Shown here: one piece after another, positions 32,570 through 40,953 of the stretch | How the letters are laid out: every line of letters starts with the position of its first letter | Numbering within the stretch: the first letter of the stretch is position 1 | Notes under the pieces: model-generated | What the model was told of the DNA's origin: nothing | The model's input: only the letters and a program-made list of their open reading frames with translations | The model's database searches: none | Origin: Methanofollis sp. UBA420 | GTDB lineage: Archaea; Halobacteriota; Methanomicrobia; Methanomicrobiales; Methanofollaceae | NCBI RefSeq assembly: GCF_002498315.1 | Contig: NZ_DAGX01000003.1 | Location: 46,786 to 110,785 of the forward strand | Direction: 5' to 3' | Length of the DNA: 64,000 bases | Program-made: the position numbers and the translations under genes

Positions 32570-33199
32570 TTATCTGGTGCCGAAGAGACGGTCCCCGGCA
32601 TCGCCGAGGCCGGGCATGATATAGCCCTTCTCGTTCAGGCACTCGTCGATCACTGCGGGGATGATCTCCACGTCGGGATGGTCCCTCTCCATCTTTGCAA
32701 GGCCTTCTGGCGCTGCAAGGATGCAGAGGACCTTGATGCTCTTGACTCCTGCCTTCTTCAGCAGGGAGCAGACGGCGGACGTGGTCCCGCCTGTGGCAAG
32801 CATCGGGTCCAGGACATAGTTCCTCCTGTTCTGAACGTTCTCCGCCAGTTTTGCATAGTACTGTTTCGGCCTGAGGGTCTCCTCGTCCCTGTAATAGCCG
32901 ATGTAACTGATCTTGGCATTCGGGATGATGCTCAGGAACCCCTCCTGCATGCCGATGCCGGCACGGAAGATCGGGACGATGGAGGGATCCTCCTCCAGGA
33001 ACATCTCAACCTCCATCTGTCCCCCCTGCCACTCGTTGATGGTGGTTTTTTCGAGCGTCAGGTCGCGGGTCGCCTCGTACGTCAGCAGAGAGGTGACTTC
33101 TGTCACGATCTGTCTGAAGTCCTTGGGCTTTGTCCCGATGTCCCGCAGCATATTGATCTTATGGGTGATGACCGGGTGCGACACAGGCCGTACCGTCAT
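32570..33199 (-). CDS. upp: uracil phosphoribosyltransferase
   Basis: Upp converts uracil and PRPP to UMP (pyrimidine salvage). The PRPP-binding loop is VLDPMLATGGTTSAV (about residues 122-136), the uracil-binding end is YIMPGLGDAGDRLFG, and IVPIFRAGIGM is the conserved third motif; length (209 aa) is normal. The ATG overlaps the stop of the upstream permease gene by one base (TAATG), so translation is coupled. Confidence 0.97.
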   Translation of the reverse strand: MTVRPVSHPVITHKINMLRDIGTKPKDFRQIVTEVTSLLTYEATRDLTLEKTTINEWQGGQMEVEMFLEEDPSIVPIFRAGIGMQEGFLSIIPNAKISYIGYYRDEETLRPKQYYAKLAENVQNRRNYVLDPMLATGGTTSAVCSLLKKAGVKSIKVLCILAAPEGLAKMERDHPDVEIIPAVIDECLNEKGYIMPGLGDAGDRLFGTR

Positions 33200-34434
33200 T
33201 ACGCCTTCACCTCCTGTGTCTCCGGGATCGCCAGGTTCAGGAGGACACCGATGATCGCCGCAAGGCCGATCCCTGCTAACTTAAAGTCCCCGATCGGGAT
33301 GAACAGTCCGCCGATACCGGTGACCAGGATGATAGAGACGATGACGATGTTCTTCTGTGCCGAGAGGTCGACCCTGTTCCGCACCAGCTGGTTGATGCCC
33401 AGGCTTGCGATCAGGCCGAAGAGCAGGATCATGACACCGCCCATCACGGGGACGGGGATGCTGTGGAGTGCGGCGCCGATCTTGCCGATAAATGCAAATA
33501 TGATCGCACAGACGGCTGCCGCGGTCATGATGAGCGGGTTGTACTCTCTGGTCAGCGCCACCGCACCCGTGACCTCAGAATAGGTCGTGTTCGGCGGCCC
33601 GCCGATGAAGGACGCCACAAAGGTGGCGATACCGTCCCCGAGCATCGTCCTGTGCACGCCGGGATCTTCCAGGTAGTTCTTCCCGGTAACAGATCCGATG
33701 GCGAGAATGTCGCCGAAGTGCTCGATGGCCGGCGCGATGGCGACCGGGACGATGAACAGGATCGCCGCGAGGTTCCATTCTGGCAGGGTAAATGCCGGGA
33801 TAGAGAACCATGCCTCCTCGACGATCTTCGTATAGTTGATGATCCCGAGCGCGGCCGAGAGGGCGTACCCCACTGCAATGCCGCAGAGGATCGGAATGAG
33901 TTTGAGCCATCCCTTCCCGAAGGTAAAGATCACGAGCGTCGTCAGGAGAGATACCCCTGCAAGGATGAGGGCTGTCTCGACAGGCACCACCTGGACGCCC
34001 CCGTCCATGCCGAGCGCCATGCCGACCGCCACCGGCGCCAGGGACAGGCCGATGATGCAGATCACCGGGCCGACCACAACCGGCGGGAAGATCCTGGTGA
34101 CCACCTCTATGCCGAACACCCTGATGACAACGCTCAACACCACATAGAGCAGACCTGCCGCGGCAAGACCGCAGAGGGTGCTCGGGATGCCCCATGTCGC
34201 CACGCCGTAACTGATCGCAGGGATGAACGCGAAGGACGATGCAAGAAAGATCGGCACCTTCATCCGCGTTACCACCTGGAAGATCAGGGTTCCGATCCCT
34301 GCCGTAAACAGTGCGACATTCGGGTCCAGCCCCGTGAGGAGGGGGACGATGACAAGCGCACCGAAAGCGACGAAAAGGATCTGAACGCCCTGGAACATTC
34401 GTTTAATACCAGTAGTCACTCGTTCGATGTCCAT
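33199..34434 (-). CDS. uraA: uracil permease (NCS2 family)
   Basis: The transporter imports uracil with protons. About 14 hydrophobic spans are seen, with the NCS2 signatures ASSFAFIPAI, the QHFGDILAIG-like substrate motif (here IEHFGDILAIGSVTGKNYL) and GGPPNTTYSEVTGAVALT. ATG 34434 (MDIERVTTGIKRMFQGVQI) was chosen because upstream residues are not family-like. It is followed by upp with a one-base overlap, a common uptake-plus-salvage operon. Confidence 0.95.
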   Translation of the reverse strand: MDIERVTTGIKRMFQGVQILFVAFGALVIVPLLTGLDPNVALFTAGIGTLIFQVVTRMKVPIFLASSFAFIPAISYGVATWGIPSTLCGLAAAGLLYVVLSVVIRVFGIEVVTRIFPPVVVGPVICIIGLSLAPVAVGMALGMDGGVQVVPVETALILAGVSLLTTLVIFTFGKGWLKLIPILCGIAVGYALSAALGIINYTKIVEEAWFSIPAFTLPEWNLAAILFIVPVAIAPAIEHFGDILAIGSVTGKNYLEDPGVHRTMLGDGIATFVASFIGGPPNTTYSEVTGAVALTREYNPLIMTAAAVCAIIFAFIGKIGAALHSIPVPVMGGVMILLFGLIASLGINQLVRNRVDLSAQKNIVIVSIILVTGIGGLFIPIGDFKLAGIGLAAIIGVLLNLAIPETQEVKA

Positions 34435-34665
34435 AGATAGACCTCTTAATGAATGGAAATGTGTGAATGAGGAACGAGTATGCACCGGCACGACCCGTCG
34501 GACGCGGTGCTCCTAACTTCCGTCAAAAATTTTTCTGATTAACGATGAATATACCTATCCATCCTCTCTCTGAAAATTGGCCGGATTCACCGCCGTGCCG
34601 GCGTATCCGGGCTGAAGACGCAGGGCGGCATCGTCTCTCAAATGATGGAATGTAACAAAAGGGTG

Positions 34666-35223
34666 TTATGGGGGCGGCACTCTTTTCAGCCAGGCCTCCC
34701 TCCAGTAGCAGAAGCAGGAGCGGTCGCACCCGCCATATGCCGTGCCGTCACAGAGGGCCCCTTCAAGGAAGACGGTCGGTGTCATGATCCTCCTCATCTC
34801 GCCTGTCGTCTCCAGCATGATCCTCTCGACCCTTTTGAATACCCTGAACCGCTGTCCACAGAACTTATCCATGCCGCGCATGAAAAAAAGCCCTTTGTGC
34901 CTCCCGTTCTCGTCGAGTGTGGCCGATATCTCTTCAAGTGGCCTGACCTCAACCCACTCGCCGGGCTGGAGGTTCAGGTTCTCGTTCTGGTATGGGACTG
35001 TTCCGGCTCTTTTCGGGCCGGTCAGGGCGAGTGTCACCCCATGGCACATATAGGGCATGTTCTTCATGAAAGGCGCCAGGAACGGATACCTGTGCGTTGC
35101 CGTAAGGATCGAATGGTTCCATCTCCGTACCAATCTTTTTTTCGTGCCTGGCTCTTCGACGGAAACGGTTGCCGGGATTACGCTCCAATAGGAAAAATGA
35201 CAATTTACCCCCCTTCTGGTCAT
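34666..35223 (-). CDS. uncharacterised Cys-rich-ended protein (185 aa)
   Basis: The family is not named, but the second half has a recurring pattern: NLQPGEWVEVRPLEEISATL, FMRGMDKFCGQRFRVFKRVERI, then VFLEGALCDGTAYGGCDRSC and FCYWREAWLKRV. I have seen this C-x6-7-C-x3-C arrangement in actinobacterial and methanogen proteins near polysaccharide genes. The N-terminal third is beta-like. A GGAGGAG ribosome site six bases upstream supports ATG 35223. No membrane span; probably cytoplasmic, perhaps metal-binding. Confidence 0.75.
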   Translation of the reverse strand: MTRRGVNCHFSYWSVIPATVSVEEPGTKKRLVRRWNHSILTATHRYPFLAPFMKNMPYMCHGVTLALTGPKRAGTVPYQNENLNLQPGEWVEVRPLEEISATLDENGRHKGLFFMRGMDKFCGQRFRVFKRVERIMLETTGEMRRIMTPTVFLEGALCDGTAYGGCDRSCFCYWREAWLKRVPPP

Positions 35224-35458
35224 TGTATCTGCTCCTCCGTAATTTTTAACGGTGAGATTGAACCGTCCAATAGTTCTGGCGCTGAATAGACGTTACTAAT
35301 ATATTACTCTTTTTATCGCGCAGGGAGATGACGTCACGAATGCATGAATTCTCGCATGTTCGTGCGGTCTCCTGGCAGATGGGGGGTGTCCTTCTCTGCA
35401 ACGGGAGGAGAGGTACGCCGTGAGGCGAGGGATTACCCCCTTCCCTGTACTCTTTTCT

Positions 35459-36178
35459 CTATCCGGCATGCACCAGGCTCCCTGATCCCGTGACCTCCTG
35501 GACCAACCGTTCCGGGTTGCCCTGGTAGATGACCGTCCCGCTGCCTGAGATGACTACGTCCAGCGCCTCGGTCGCAAGGACTTCAGCTGTCCCTGACCCG
35601 TCTATCGTAACCTTCGAACGTCTGGTCTCAAGGTCGAATGCCGTTACCTTTCCCGATCCGCTGACGACCGCCGTATGATTTGTCGCCGTTCCCTGCAGGG
35701 TTGTGCTCCCCGAACCGGCGATGTTCGATGCAAGGTCGGTCACATTCACCTGGAGGTCGATGGCCCCTGACCCGCTGACCCCGGTTTCCAGGTTCTCTGA
35801 CCTGATCTCGTTCTCCCCGATGACAGTCCCCGACCCACTCACCGAGACCCTCCTGACCCCATCTGTCGTGACCCTGAAGACGACCGGTTGCGTATTCCTG
35901 AAGCACTGTCCGTTGTGGTCTATGGTTAACACGCCGTCCGTGACCCGTGTCCTCAGGAGGGGAAGGATGTTATCCTCGGCCTCGATCCGTACAGAGGCCG
36001 GTGTACCCTGTGTCAGGTAGACCGTGCCGAAGGCAGCAAGGTCCACGCCATGGAAAGGCTCGACTGTTCTCGTCTCGGAAACAACATTTCCCGACCCATC
36101 GATGCAGGGTGCAAACTGTGTACACCCTGCGATCAGTGCTGCCGAGAGGATAAGGATGCCTGCACAATACCTGTTCAC
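35459..36178 (-). CDS. lipoprotein with GIN (DUF2807) beta-helix domain
   Basis: The N-terminus has a lipobox (ILSAALIAGC), so it is exported and lipid-anchored. The mature protein follows the GIN domain plan: VSETRTVEPFHGVDLAAFGTVYL, then repeated short beta turns with the recurring VSGSG, GSGT, GSGS signatures, forming a right-handed beta-helix. Related proteins are putative adhesins or surface stress proteins. GTG 36178, eight bases after GGAGG, is preferred over the upstream in-frame GTG at 36193. Single gene. Confidence 0.9.
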   Translation of the reverse strand: MNRYCAGILILSAALIAGCTQFAPCIDGSGNVVSETRTVEPFHGVDLAAFGTVYLTQGTPASVRIEAEDNILPLLRTRVTDGVLTIDHNGQCFRNTQPVVFRVTTDGVRRVSVSGSGTVIGENEIRSENLETGVSGSGAIDLQVNVTDLASNIAGSGSTTLQGTATNHTAVVSGSGKVTAFDLETRRSKVTIDGSGTAEVLATEALDVVISGSGTVIYQGNPERLVQEVTGSGSLVHAG

Positions 36179-36356
36179 ATGCCATGCCTCCACGTAACTT
36201 TCCCGGTCTATCTCCTCTCCTATGAATAATGTTGCCCGTCTGCCCGGCGCCGGTGCGCCCTGCCGGGGTTGGAGTCTCTATGAAGAGGATATTTCGCCTA
36301 TTTTGACACTTTGGGGCCGTATCGCCCACCATCTATATGTCCCTCCCGGACAATGT

Positions 36357-37466
36357 ATGATGATACTATTCCCTATGGTTGCCCCATCACGTCTGCCCTA
36401 TCTCTATGCCCTCCTTGCCGCCCTGCTCTTCGGCTGCGGCGCCCCTGTCGCGAAGGTTCTCCTTGGCGACATCGGGCCTGTCACCCTGGCCGGACTCTTC
36501 TATGTCGGCAGCGGGAGCGGAGTCGCCGCCTATCTCCTTGCCTGCAGGGTTCTGGGCCGTGACAGGAACGGGTCAGAGGCGGCTCTCACGCCGGGTGATC
36601 TCCCCTGGATTATCGGGATCGTCCTCTGCGGCGGGTTTCTCGCCCCTGTCACCCTGATGCTCAGCCTGCAGTCGACGCCGGCGGCGACCGCTTCCCTCCT
36701 CCTCAATTTCGAGGCCGTGGCAACCGCGGTCATCGCGGCGATCATCTTTGGCGAAGCGGTCGGGAGACGGACCTGGGCCGCGCTCGGACTGATCACCGCC
36801 TCCTGCATCATCCTGTCCTGGGAGTCCGGCGACGTCGCGGGTTTCTCCCTTGCAGCTCTCGGCATCCTCCTTGCCTGCACCTTCTGGGGGATGGACAACA
36901 ATTTCAGCAGGAATGTCTCGGCAAAGGATCCTGTCCCGACCGTGGCGGTGAAGGGCCTCGGGGCCGGTCTCCTCTCCCTGCTCCTCGCCCATCTCCTCGG
37001 CGAGGCGCTGCCGTCACCGGGCACCTGCTTCCTCGCCATGCTGGCCGGTTTCCTCAGCTATGGCGGCCTTGTCAGCGTCCTCTTCCTCCTCTCACTCAGG
37101 AGTGTCGGGACGGCAAGGACCGGTTCGATCCTTGCTGTCGCACCGTTTTTCGGGGTTGCAGCGGCGGTCGTCCTCTTCGCCGCCCCGCCCGATGCCGCGT
37201 TCTACCTCGCCCTGCCGGTGATGGTCGGGGGGGCGTATCTCCTGGTCACCGAGCGCCACTCCCATCTCCACCATCACGAGGCCCTTGTCCACGAGCACCG
37301 CCACAGGCACGACGACCTCCACCACGACCACGAGCACCCGCCCGGCACGCCCCCTCTGGACCGGGCCGGGTACCACTCCCATCTCCACGCGCATGTCGAG
37401 GTCCGGCACGACCACCCCCATGTTCCCGACATCCACCACCGCCACCGCCATGGAGGTGAAGAATAA
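36357..37466 (+). CDS. DMT/EamA-family exporter with His-rich tail
   Basis: Ten hydrophobic spans in two EamA halves (first LYALLAALLFGCGAPVAKVL, second LGILLACTFWGMDNNFSRN) form a drug/metabolite transporter. The last about 70 residues are a soluble tail with 24 histidines by my count (HSHLHHH, HRHRHDD, HHDHEH, HHRHRHGG), likely to bind transition metals such as Ni, Zn or Co. The substrate is unknown; metal or metal-chelate export is an inference from the tail. The ATG start lies about 25 bases after a TATA-like CTATATG, so it may be leaderless. Confidence 0.9.
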   Translation: MMILFPMVAPSRLPYLYALLAALLFGCGAPVAKVLLGDIGPVTLAGLFYVGSGSGVAAYLLACRVLGRDRNGSEAALTPGDLPWIIGIVLCGGFLAPVTLMLSLQSTPAATASLLLNFEAVATAVIAAIIFGEAVGRRTWAALGLITASCIILSWESGDVAGFSLAALGILLACTFWGMDNNFSRNVSAKDPVPTVAVKGLGAGLLSLLLAHLLGEALPSPGTCFLAMLAGFLSYGGLVSVLFLLSLRSVGTARTGSILAVAPFFGVAAAVVLFAAPPDAAFYLALPVMVGGAYLLVTERHSHLHHHEALVHEHRHRHDDLHHDHEHPPGTPPLDRAGYHSHLHAHVEVRHDHPHVPDIHHRHRHGGEE

Positions 37467-37554
37467 TGGCTTTTCCGGTTTTTCCGCTTTCATGGGCGGG
37501 AAAACCGGTTTGTAGATCCTGAAAGATACTCTTATATCCTCTCAGCAGAAAAGG

Positions 37555-37902
37555 TTGCAGAACACACAGGAAAAGTATGGAGTTGATTCCCTGAGTTATT
37601 TCAAAGATAAGGATAGTGGACCGGATGGGGAGATCATACGGGTCCGTCTCCCGAACAAGAGAAACAAAGAGATGTTTGCAAACGCGGAGTTGATGCTCGG
37701 CGCAAATCATATCAGAGTCAGGTGCTATGACGGCACGACGCGTGTCGGCCGGATCAAGGGCAAGATCAAGAAGCGGGTCTGGATCCGCGAGGGCGATATC
37801 CTGATCGTCACCCCCTGGGATTTCCAGGCGGACAAGTGCGATATCATCTACCGCTACACCCGGCCGCAGGTCGACTGGCTCCGCGGTCACGGATATCTCT
37901 GA
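37555..37902 (+). CDS. eif1A: translation initiation factor aIF-1A
   Basis: aIF-1A binds the A site of the small ribosomal subunit at initiation. The OB-fold is clear: GEIIRVRLPNKRNKEMFANA, NHIRVRCYDGTTRVGRIKGK, VWIREGDILIVTPWDFQADK, ending in a short tail after DIIYRYTRPQVDWL. The start is TTG (37555) behind an AAAAGG site; no in-frame ATG precedes the conserved part. A TATATCC box (37533-37539) lies just upstream. Monocistronic. Length (115 aa) is normal. Confidence 0.96.
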   Translation: MQNTQEKYGVDSLSYFKDKDSGPDGEIIRVRLPNKRNKEMFANAELMLGANHIRVRCYDGTTRVGRIKGKIKKRVWIREGDILIVTPWDFQADKCDIIYRYTRPQVDWLRGHGYL

Positions 37903-37923
37903 AAAAAGATACTTTTCTGGTGC

Positions 37924-38721
37924 TCAGATTGAGAGCACCTGGATCTCGTATTTTTTGATGATCAGGCGGTTCACACCGCTCTTTGTGTACGTGCCGCCGC
38001 TACCGGTCATTTCCAGTTCCTGTCCGGTGAGATAGTTCTCCCAGGCCTTCGAGAAGTCTCTGGCCGGGTCGGGGGTATAGGTGATCTCCACTGTCTCGGC
38101 TGATGCGAAGGATTCTATGTGCGGCGGATCTGTCTGCACGAGTTGCAACCGCACTTCCCCCATGCCTGTCCTCGCCATGGGTGTGGTCGTATCGAGGGCG
38201 ACAAGGTTGATCACCAGTGTCTTCTTTCCGTTGGCGTCGTCGGTGTACCACCGCGGTTCCGCGATCATCGCCGAGCCGCCTGCCTGCGCCCTGATCACCC
38301 CGCCGTTCTCCAGGGCGATGGTGGCGTCCTGCCCGTCTGAGGTGTAGGCGAGCATGCCGGGGGAGAAGGGGGATAGGCCAGCGGTATGGATTCTATCCGT
38401 TGCCATTGCATTATTCTGGACGCTGATGTTGAAGGTCTGCACGGTGCCGCTGGCGCTCTCCATCGCAAGCGACCCGCCGCTCACCTGCAGGGAGGTCTCC
38501 TTGTACGGGACGCTCTTGAAGCAGAGGGCTTTCATGTCGTTCTGCAGCACCACCATCGTCTGCTCCATGTTCCGTACGTCTGCGTTGCTCTGCTGCTGCA
38601 TGAGCATCGGGTAGCCGTACAGGGTGATCAGGGCGATCCCGGTCAGCACCAGTCCGAAGATGAGGATGAACCCTATCGCCTCGGATACACCCTCGTTGTT
38701 CTCGATTCCGAATCTTTTCAT
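37924..38721 (-). CDS. pilin-like envelope protein with archaeal type IV pilin N-terminus
   Basis: The N-terminus MKRFGIENNEGVSEAIGFIL plus hydrophobic run to about residue 38 matches the archaeal PilA-type pattern (short basic leader, E/D-E-G-V-S-x-x-I-G-F, then a helix). The exported part is about 225 residues, beta-rich, with PDPARDFSKAWENYLTG near the end. Last gene of a six-gene operon; one base separates it from its upstream neighbour. Function in a pilus or surface filament is inferred; no pilus ATPase lies in the window. Confidence 0.7.
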   Translation of the reverse strand: MKRFGIENNEGVSEAIGFILIFGLVLTGIALITLYGYPMLMQQQSNADVRNMEQTMVVLQNDMKALCFKSVPYKETSLQVSGGSLAMESASGTVQTFNISVQNNAMATDRIHTAGLSPFSPGMLAYTSDGQDATIALENGGVIRAQAGGSAMIAEPRWYTDDANGKKTLVINLVALDTTTPMARTGMGEVRLQLVQTDPPHIESFASAETVEITYTPDPARDFSKAWENYLTGQELEMTGSGGTYTKSGVNRLIIKKYEIQVLSI

Positions 38722-38722
38722 C

Positions 38723-39172
38723 TTACACCCCGCTTGAGTTATAGGTGAGCCTGTTGATCCCGCTGCCCATCGTGCTCCCTGTCACGCCCATCGTCGCCCC
38801 GATGCCGGCGATGGAGATGGTGCTCATGACGCCGCCCCGCGAGACCACGACCTTCTGGTCGCTGCCGCTCACCCCCCTATTCATCTCCACGAAATAGTCA
38901 GCCCCGGCGACGTCGTCAGGGATGTCGAAGTCGGTGGTGATCGTCCCGTTGTCGGGAGCGATCACGTAGATGTCCACGATCCTGGTCGAGATGCCGTTCC
39001 CGACGTCGACGAAGGAGTGGTAGGCGAGCCTGTCCGAGGGCCCCTGCATGAAGATAGCATTTGTCGCGAAGATCGTGACGATCAGGAGGATCATCAGGAT
39101 GCCGGTGATGGTGACGTACTCCACCAGGTTCGCCACGCCGCTCTCGTCGTCAGATATATGTCGTCGCGTCAT
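38723..39172 (-). CDS. small pilin-like membrane protein (149 aa)
   Basis: MTRRHISDDESGVANLVEYV opens with a charged leader and then a single hydrophobic helix (TITGILMILLIVTIFATNAIF). The remainder is a Gly/Ser/Thr-rich exported domain (TITTDFDIPDDVAGADYFVE, GIGATMGVTGSTMGSG). It shows the same leader-helix-domain plan as the neighbours. The gene overlaps the next upstream gene by 23 bases. Family not named with certainty (methanogen DUF). Confidence 0.7.
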   Translation of the reverse strand: MTRRHISDDESGVANLVEYVTITGILMILLIVTIFATNAIFMQGPSDRLAYHSFVDVGNGISTRIVDIYVIAPDNGTITTDFDIPDDVAGADYFVEMNRGVSGSDQKVVVSRGGVMSTISIAGIGATMGVTGSTMGSGINRLTYNSSGV

Positions 39173-39521
39173 AGGTGGTCACCCCGTTGTTGAAATGGAT
39201 TCTCGTCCTGTTGTACTTCCCGTCAGGCACCGGGTCGTCGATCTGCACGATCGCATTCTTTCTGGCGCGTTCGAGTGCTTCGATGTCCTTTTCGAGATCT
39301 TTCCAGGTATCTCCATGGTTGAGTGTCGTATTGTGGACTATGTACTGGACCTCGGACGTGACGTCCCTGATGTCGCTCTTCGGGAACTCCAGAACACCTT
39401 CGGCCGTCGTCTGCCCGACCAGGGTCGCCTGGTTGACCACCAGGGCGAGGAAGAAGAAACCGACCGCGACGATGAAGCCCATCATCACGACCCACTGTCC
39501 GTCGTCGTCTAACCTCTCCAT
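39150..39521 (-). CDS. small pilin-like membrane protein (123 aa)
   Basis: MERLDDDGQWVVMMGFIVAV and a following hydrophobic stretch (GFFFLALVVNQATLVG) form an N-terminal helix, then an exported helical domain (EVQYIVHNTTLNHGDTWKDL, EKDIEALERARKNAI). It is the third-from-last gene of the operon and overlaps both neighbours (23 bases downstream, 13 upstream). The acidic DDD leader recalls the DDE, DNDS and DDS leaders of the neighbouring proteins. Confidence 0.7.
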   Translation of the reverse strand: MERLDDDGQWVVMMGFIVAVGFFFLALVVNQATLVGQTTAEGVLEFPKSDIRDVTSEVQYIVHNTTLNHGDTWKDLEKDIEALERARKNAIVQIDDPVPDGKYNRTRIHFNNGVTTYDATTYI

Positions 39522-40012
39522 ATGAGCACCTCCACCATCACGACCTGCGGGACGTCCCTGACATCAGCAGGTGAACCGTCGGGTTTGCCGGTGATGGTCA
39601 CGAGCCTCGTCACCCGCACTGCCTGCTCGTAACCGCTCCGTGTCGCCGATGTTCCAAAGTCCTCCGTCGTGACGACTCCGGTGGTGTTCCGGTATGAAAC
39701 CTCTGCGGCGAACTGGAGTCTGTCAGTCCCGTCGGTCTTTTTATTCAAGAGGCCTCCGAACTCGGCGTTGAATGCACTGTCGTCCCATGCCGCGATGTAC
39801 TTCGTGAGGTTGCTCTCGGCATCGGCGCTGACCGGCGTGTCCATCACGGCCAGCACGTCGTTGCCGAGGACTTCAAGCTGCATGTCGGTGATGTGCGAGT
39901 CGCCGGGCGTGTACACGCTCGTCGTGCCGGCGACGAGGTACGCCGTCGCCAGGACGATGAATGCCGCCGCAATCCCCTCCATCGTGTAGAGTTGCGCTGA
40001 ATCGTCTACCAT
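39509..40012 (-). CDS. pilin-like membrane protein (167 aa)
   Basis: MVDDSAQLYTMEGIAAAFIV leads into one hydrophobic helix (LATAYLVAGTTSVY). The outside part holds MQLEVLGNDVLAVMDTPVSA, KYIAAWDDSAFNAEFGGLLN and SYRNTTGVVTTEDFGTSATR, then a final strand (PQVVMVEVLIWRG). ATG 40012 is chosen because GGAGGTG lies six bases upstream; the longer frame to 40093 is a shadow of the next gene. It overlaps the upstream gene by seven bases. Confidence 0.7.
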   Translation of the reverse strand: MVDDSAQLYTMEGIAAAFIVLATAYLVAGTTSVYTPGDSHITDMQLEVLGNDVLAVMDTPVSADAESNLTKYIAAWDDSAFNAEFGGLLNKKTDGTDRLQFAAEVSYRNTTGVVTTEDFGTSATRSGYEQAVRVTRLVTITGKPDGSPADVRDVPQVVMVEVLIWRG

Positions 40013-40953
40013 ACCGCCACCTCCAGCACGGCCGGTTTCAGGTGGGGAGGCGGGGCCGTGGTGTCGTCGTACGCGAATGTCCTGCTGGCCCATGTTTCCG
40101 AACTATCGAAGAGGAATCTGATCTCCATCTGGCTCGTCTCTGATGCCTTCCCGCTGAAGAATCCCGGTTCGAGGGAGAGGGTGATATTCGTGTCTTTCCG
40201 GATATTCTCTGCCGGTACCGCCGGAGGCACCCAGGTGTTGCCGCGGTATATCCGCACCCCGGTCAGGTTCCCACTGGGTATGTTCAAATTTGTGAGTGTG
40301 ATATTTATCCGGTCTCCGAAGGGGTCGACCCGGTAGGCCGCCGGCTGACCAAGGAGTTTAGAGAAGTTCATCGCGACTGCGAAAGTGCCGTTGGTGGGAG
40401 GTGAGGTCGTGGTCCCTGTGTCGACGTCAAAGATCGCCTCGGCCGGTTCCTTCACCATCACCGTCCGCCTGATATACCCGTGGTCGCCCTGAGGCCGCGG
40501 GTCGCCGAGTGTAAGGGTCTCATCCTCCATCTTCAGGCTGATATTGAAGGAGTACGGATAGTCCGAGAAAAAGACCGTTTCCCGGTAAACATCGGGGTTG
40601 TTTTGATAGTGTGTCTCGTTGAAGAACGCGTCTATCTTCCCCATGGAGAGGACGTTCGGCGTCTCCTTTGAGACCGCAAGCCCCATTCTCTTCACGCGAT
40701 CCATCGCCGTCTTTTCTCCTTCCCAGCGACTGTTCCCGGTCATGGTGAACTCGTCGAACCACCACCCCGGATCTTCGGCAAGGATCACCGAGGTCCGGTA
40801 GGCGACGCCGTCGTTGTCGATGGTGGCGCTCTGGAGGCCGGCGAGCATCCCCGGCACCATCCCTGCCGCGACTATCAGGGCGAGGAGGAAGATGGTGAAT
40901 CCTGCCAGGAAGTCGATGGAGAGCATGGCGGAGTCGTTGTCGAGGGCCGTCAG
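40006..40953 (-). CDS. pilin-like membrane protein with probable CTG start (315 aa)
   Basis: The N-terminal LDNDSAMLSIDFLAGFTIF segment is followed by a hydrophobic helix (LLALIVAAGMVPGMLAGL) and a large extracellular domain with many Asn/Thr and aromatic residues, including WWFDEFTMTGNSRW and WASRTFAYDD. The first ATG (40926) would remove the acidic leader that all neighbours have and lies far from any ribosome site. CTG 40953 overlaps the stop of the previous gene as CTGA, has GGGGAGGTG just before it, and restores the leader, so I use it. Confidence 0.65.
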   Translation of the reverse strand: MTALDNDSAMLSIDFLAGFTIFLLALIVAAGMVPGMLAGLQSATIDNDGVAYRTSVILAEDPGWWFDEFTMTGNSRWEGEKTAMDRVKRMGLAVSKETPNVLSMGKIDAFFNETHYQNNPDVYRETVFFSDYPYSFNISLKMEDETLTLGDPRPQGDHGYIRRTVMVKEPAEAIFDVDTGTTTSPPTNGTFAVAMNFSKLLGQPAAYRVDPFGDRINITLTNLNIPSGNLTGVRIYRGNTWVPPAVPAENIRKDTNITLSLEPGFFSGKASETSQMEIRFLFDSSETWASRTFAYDDTTAPPPHLKPAVLEVAVW

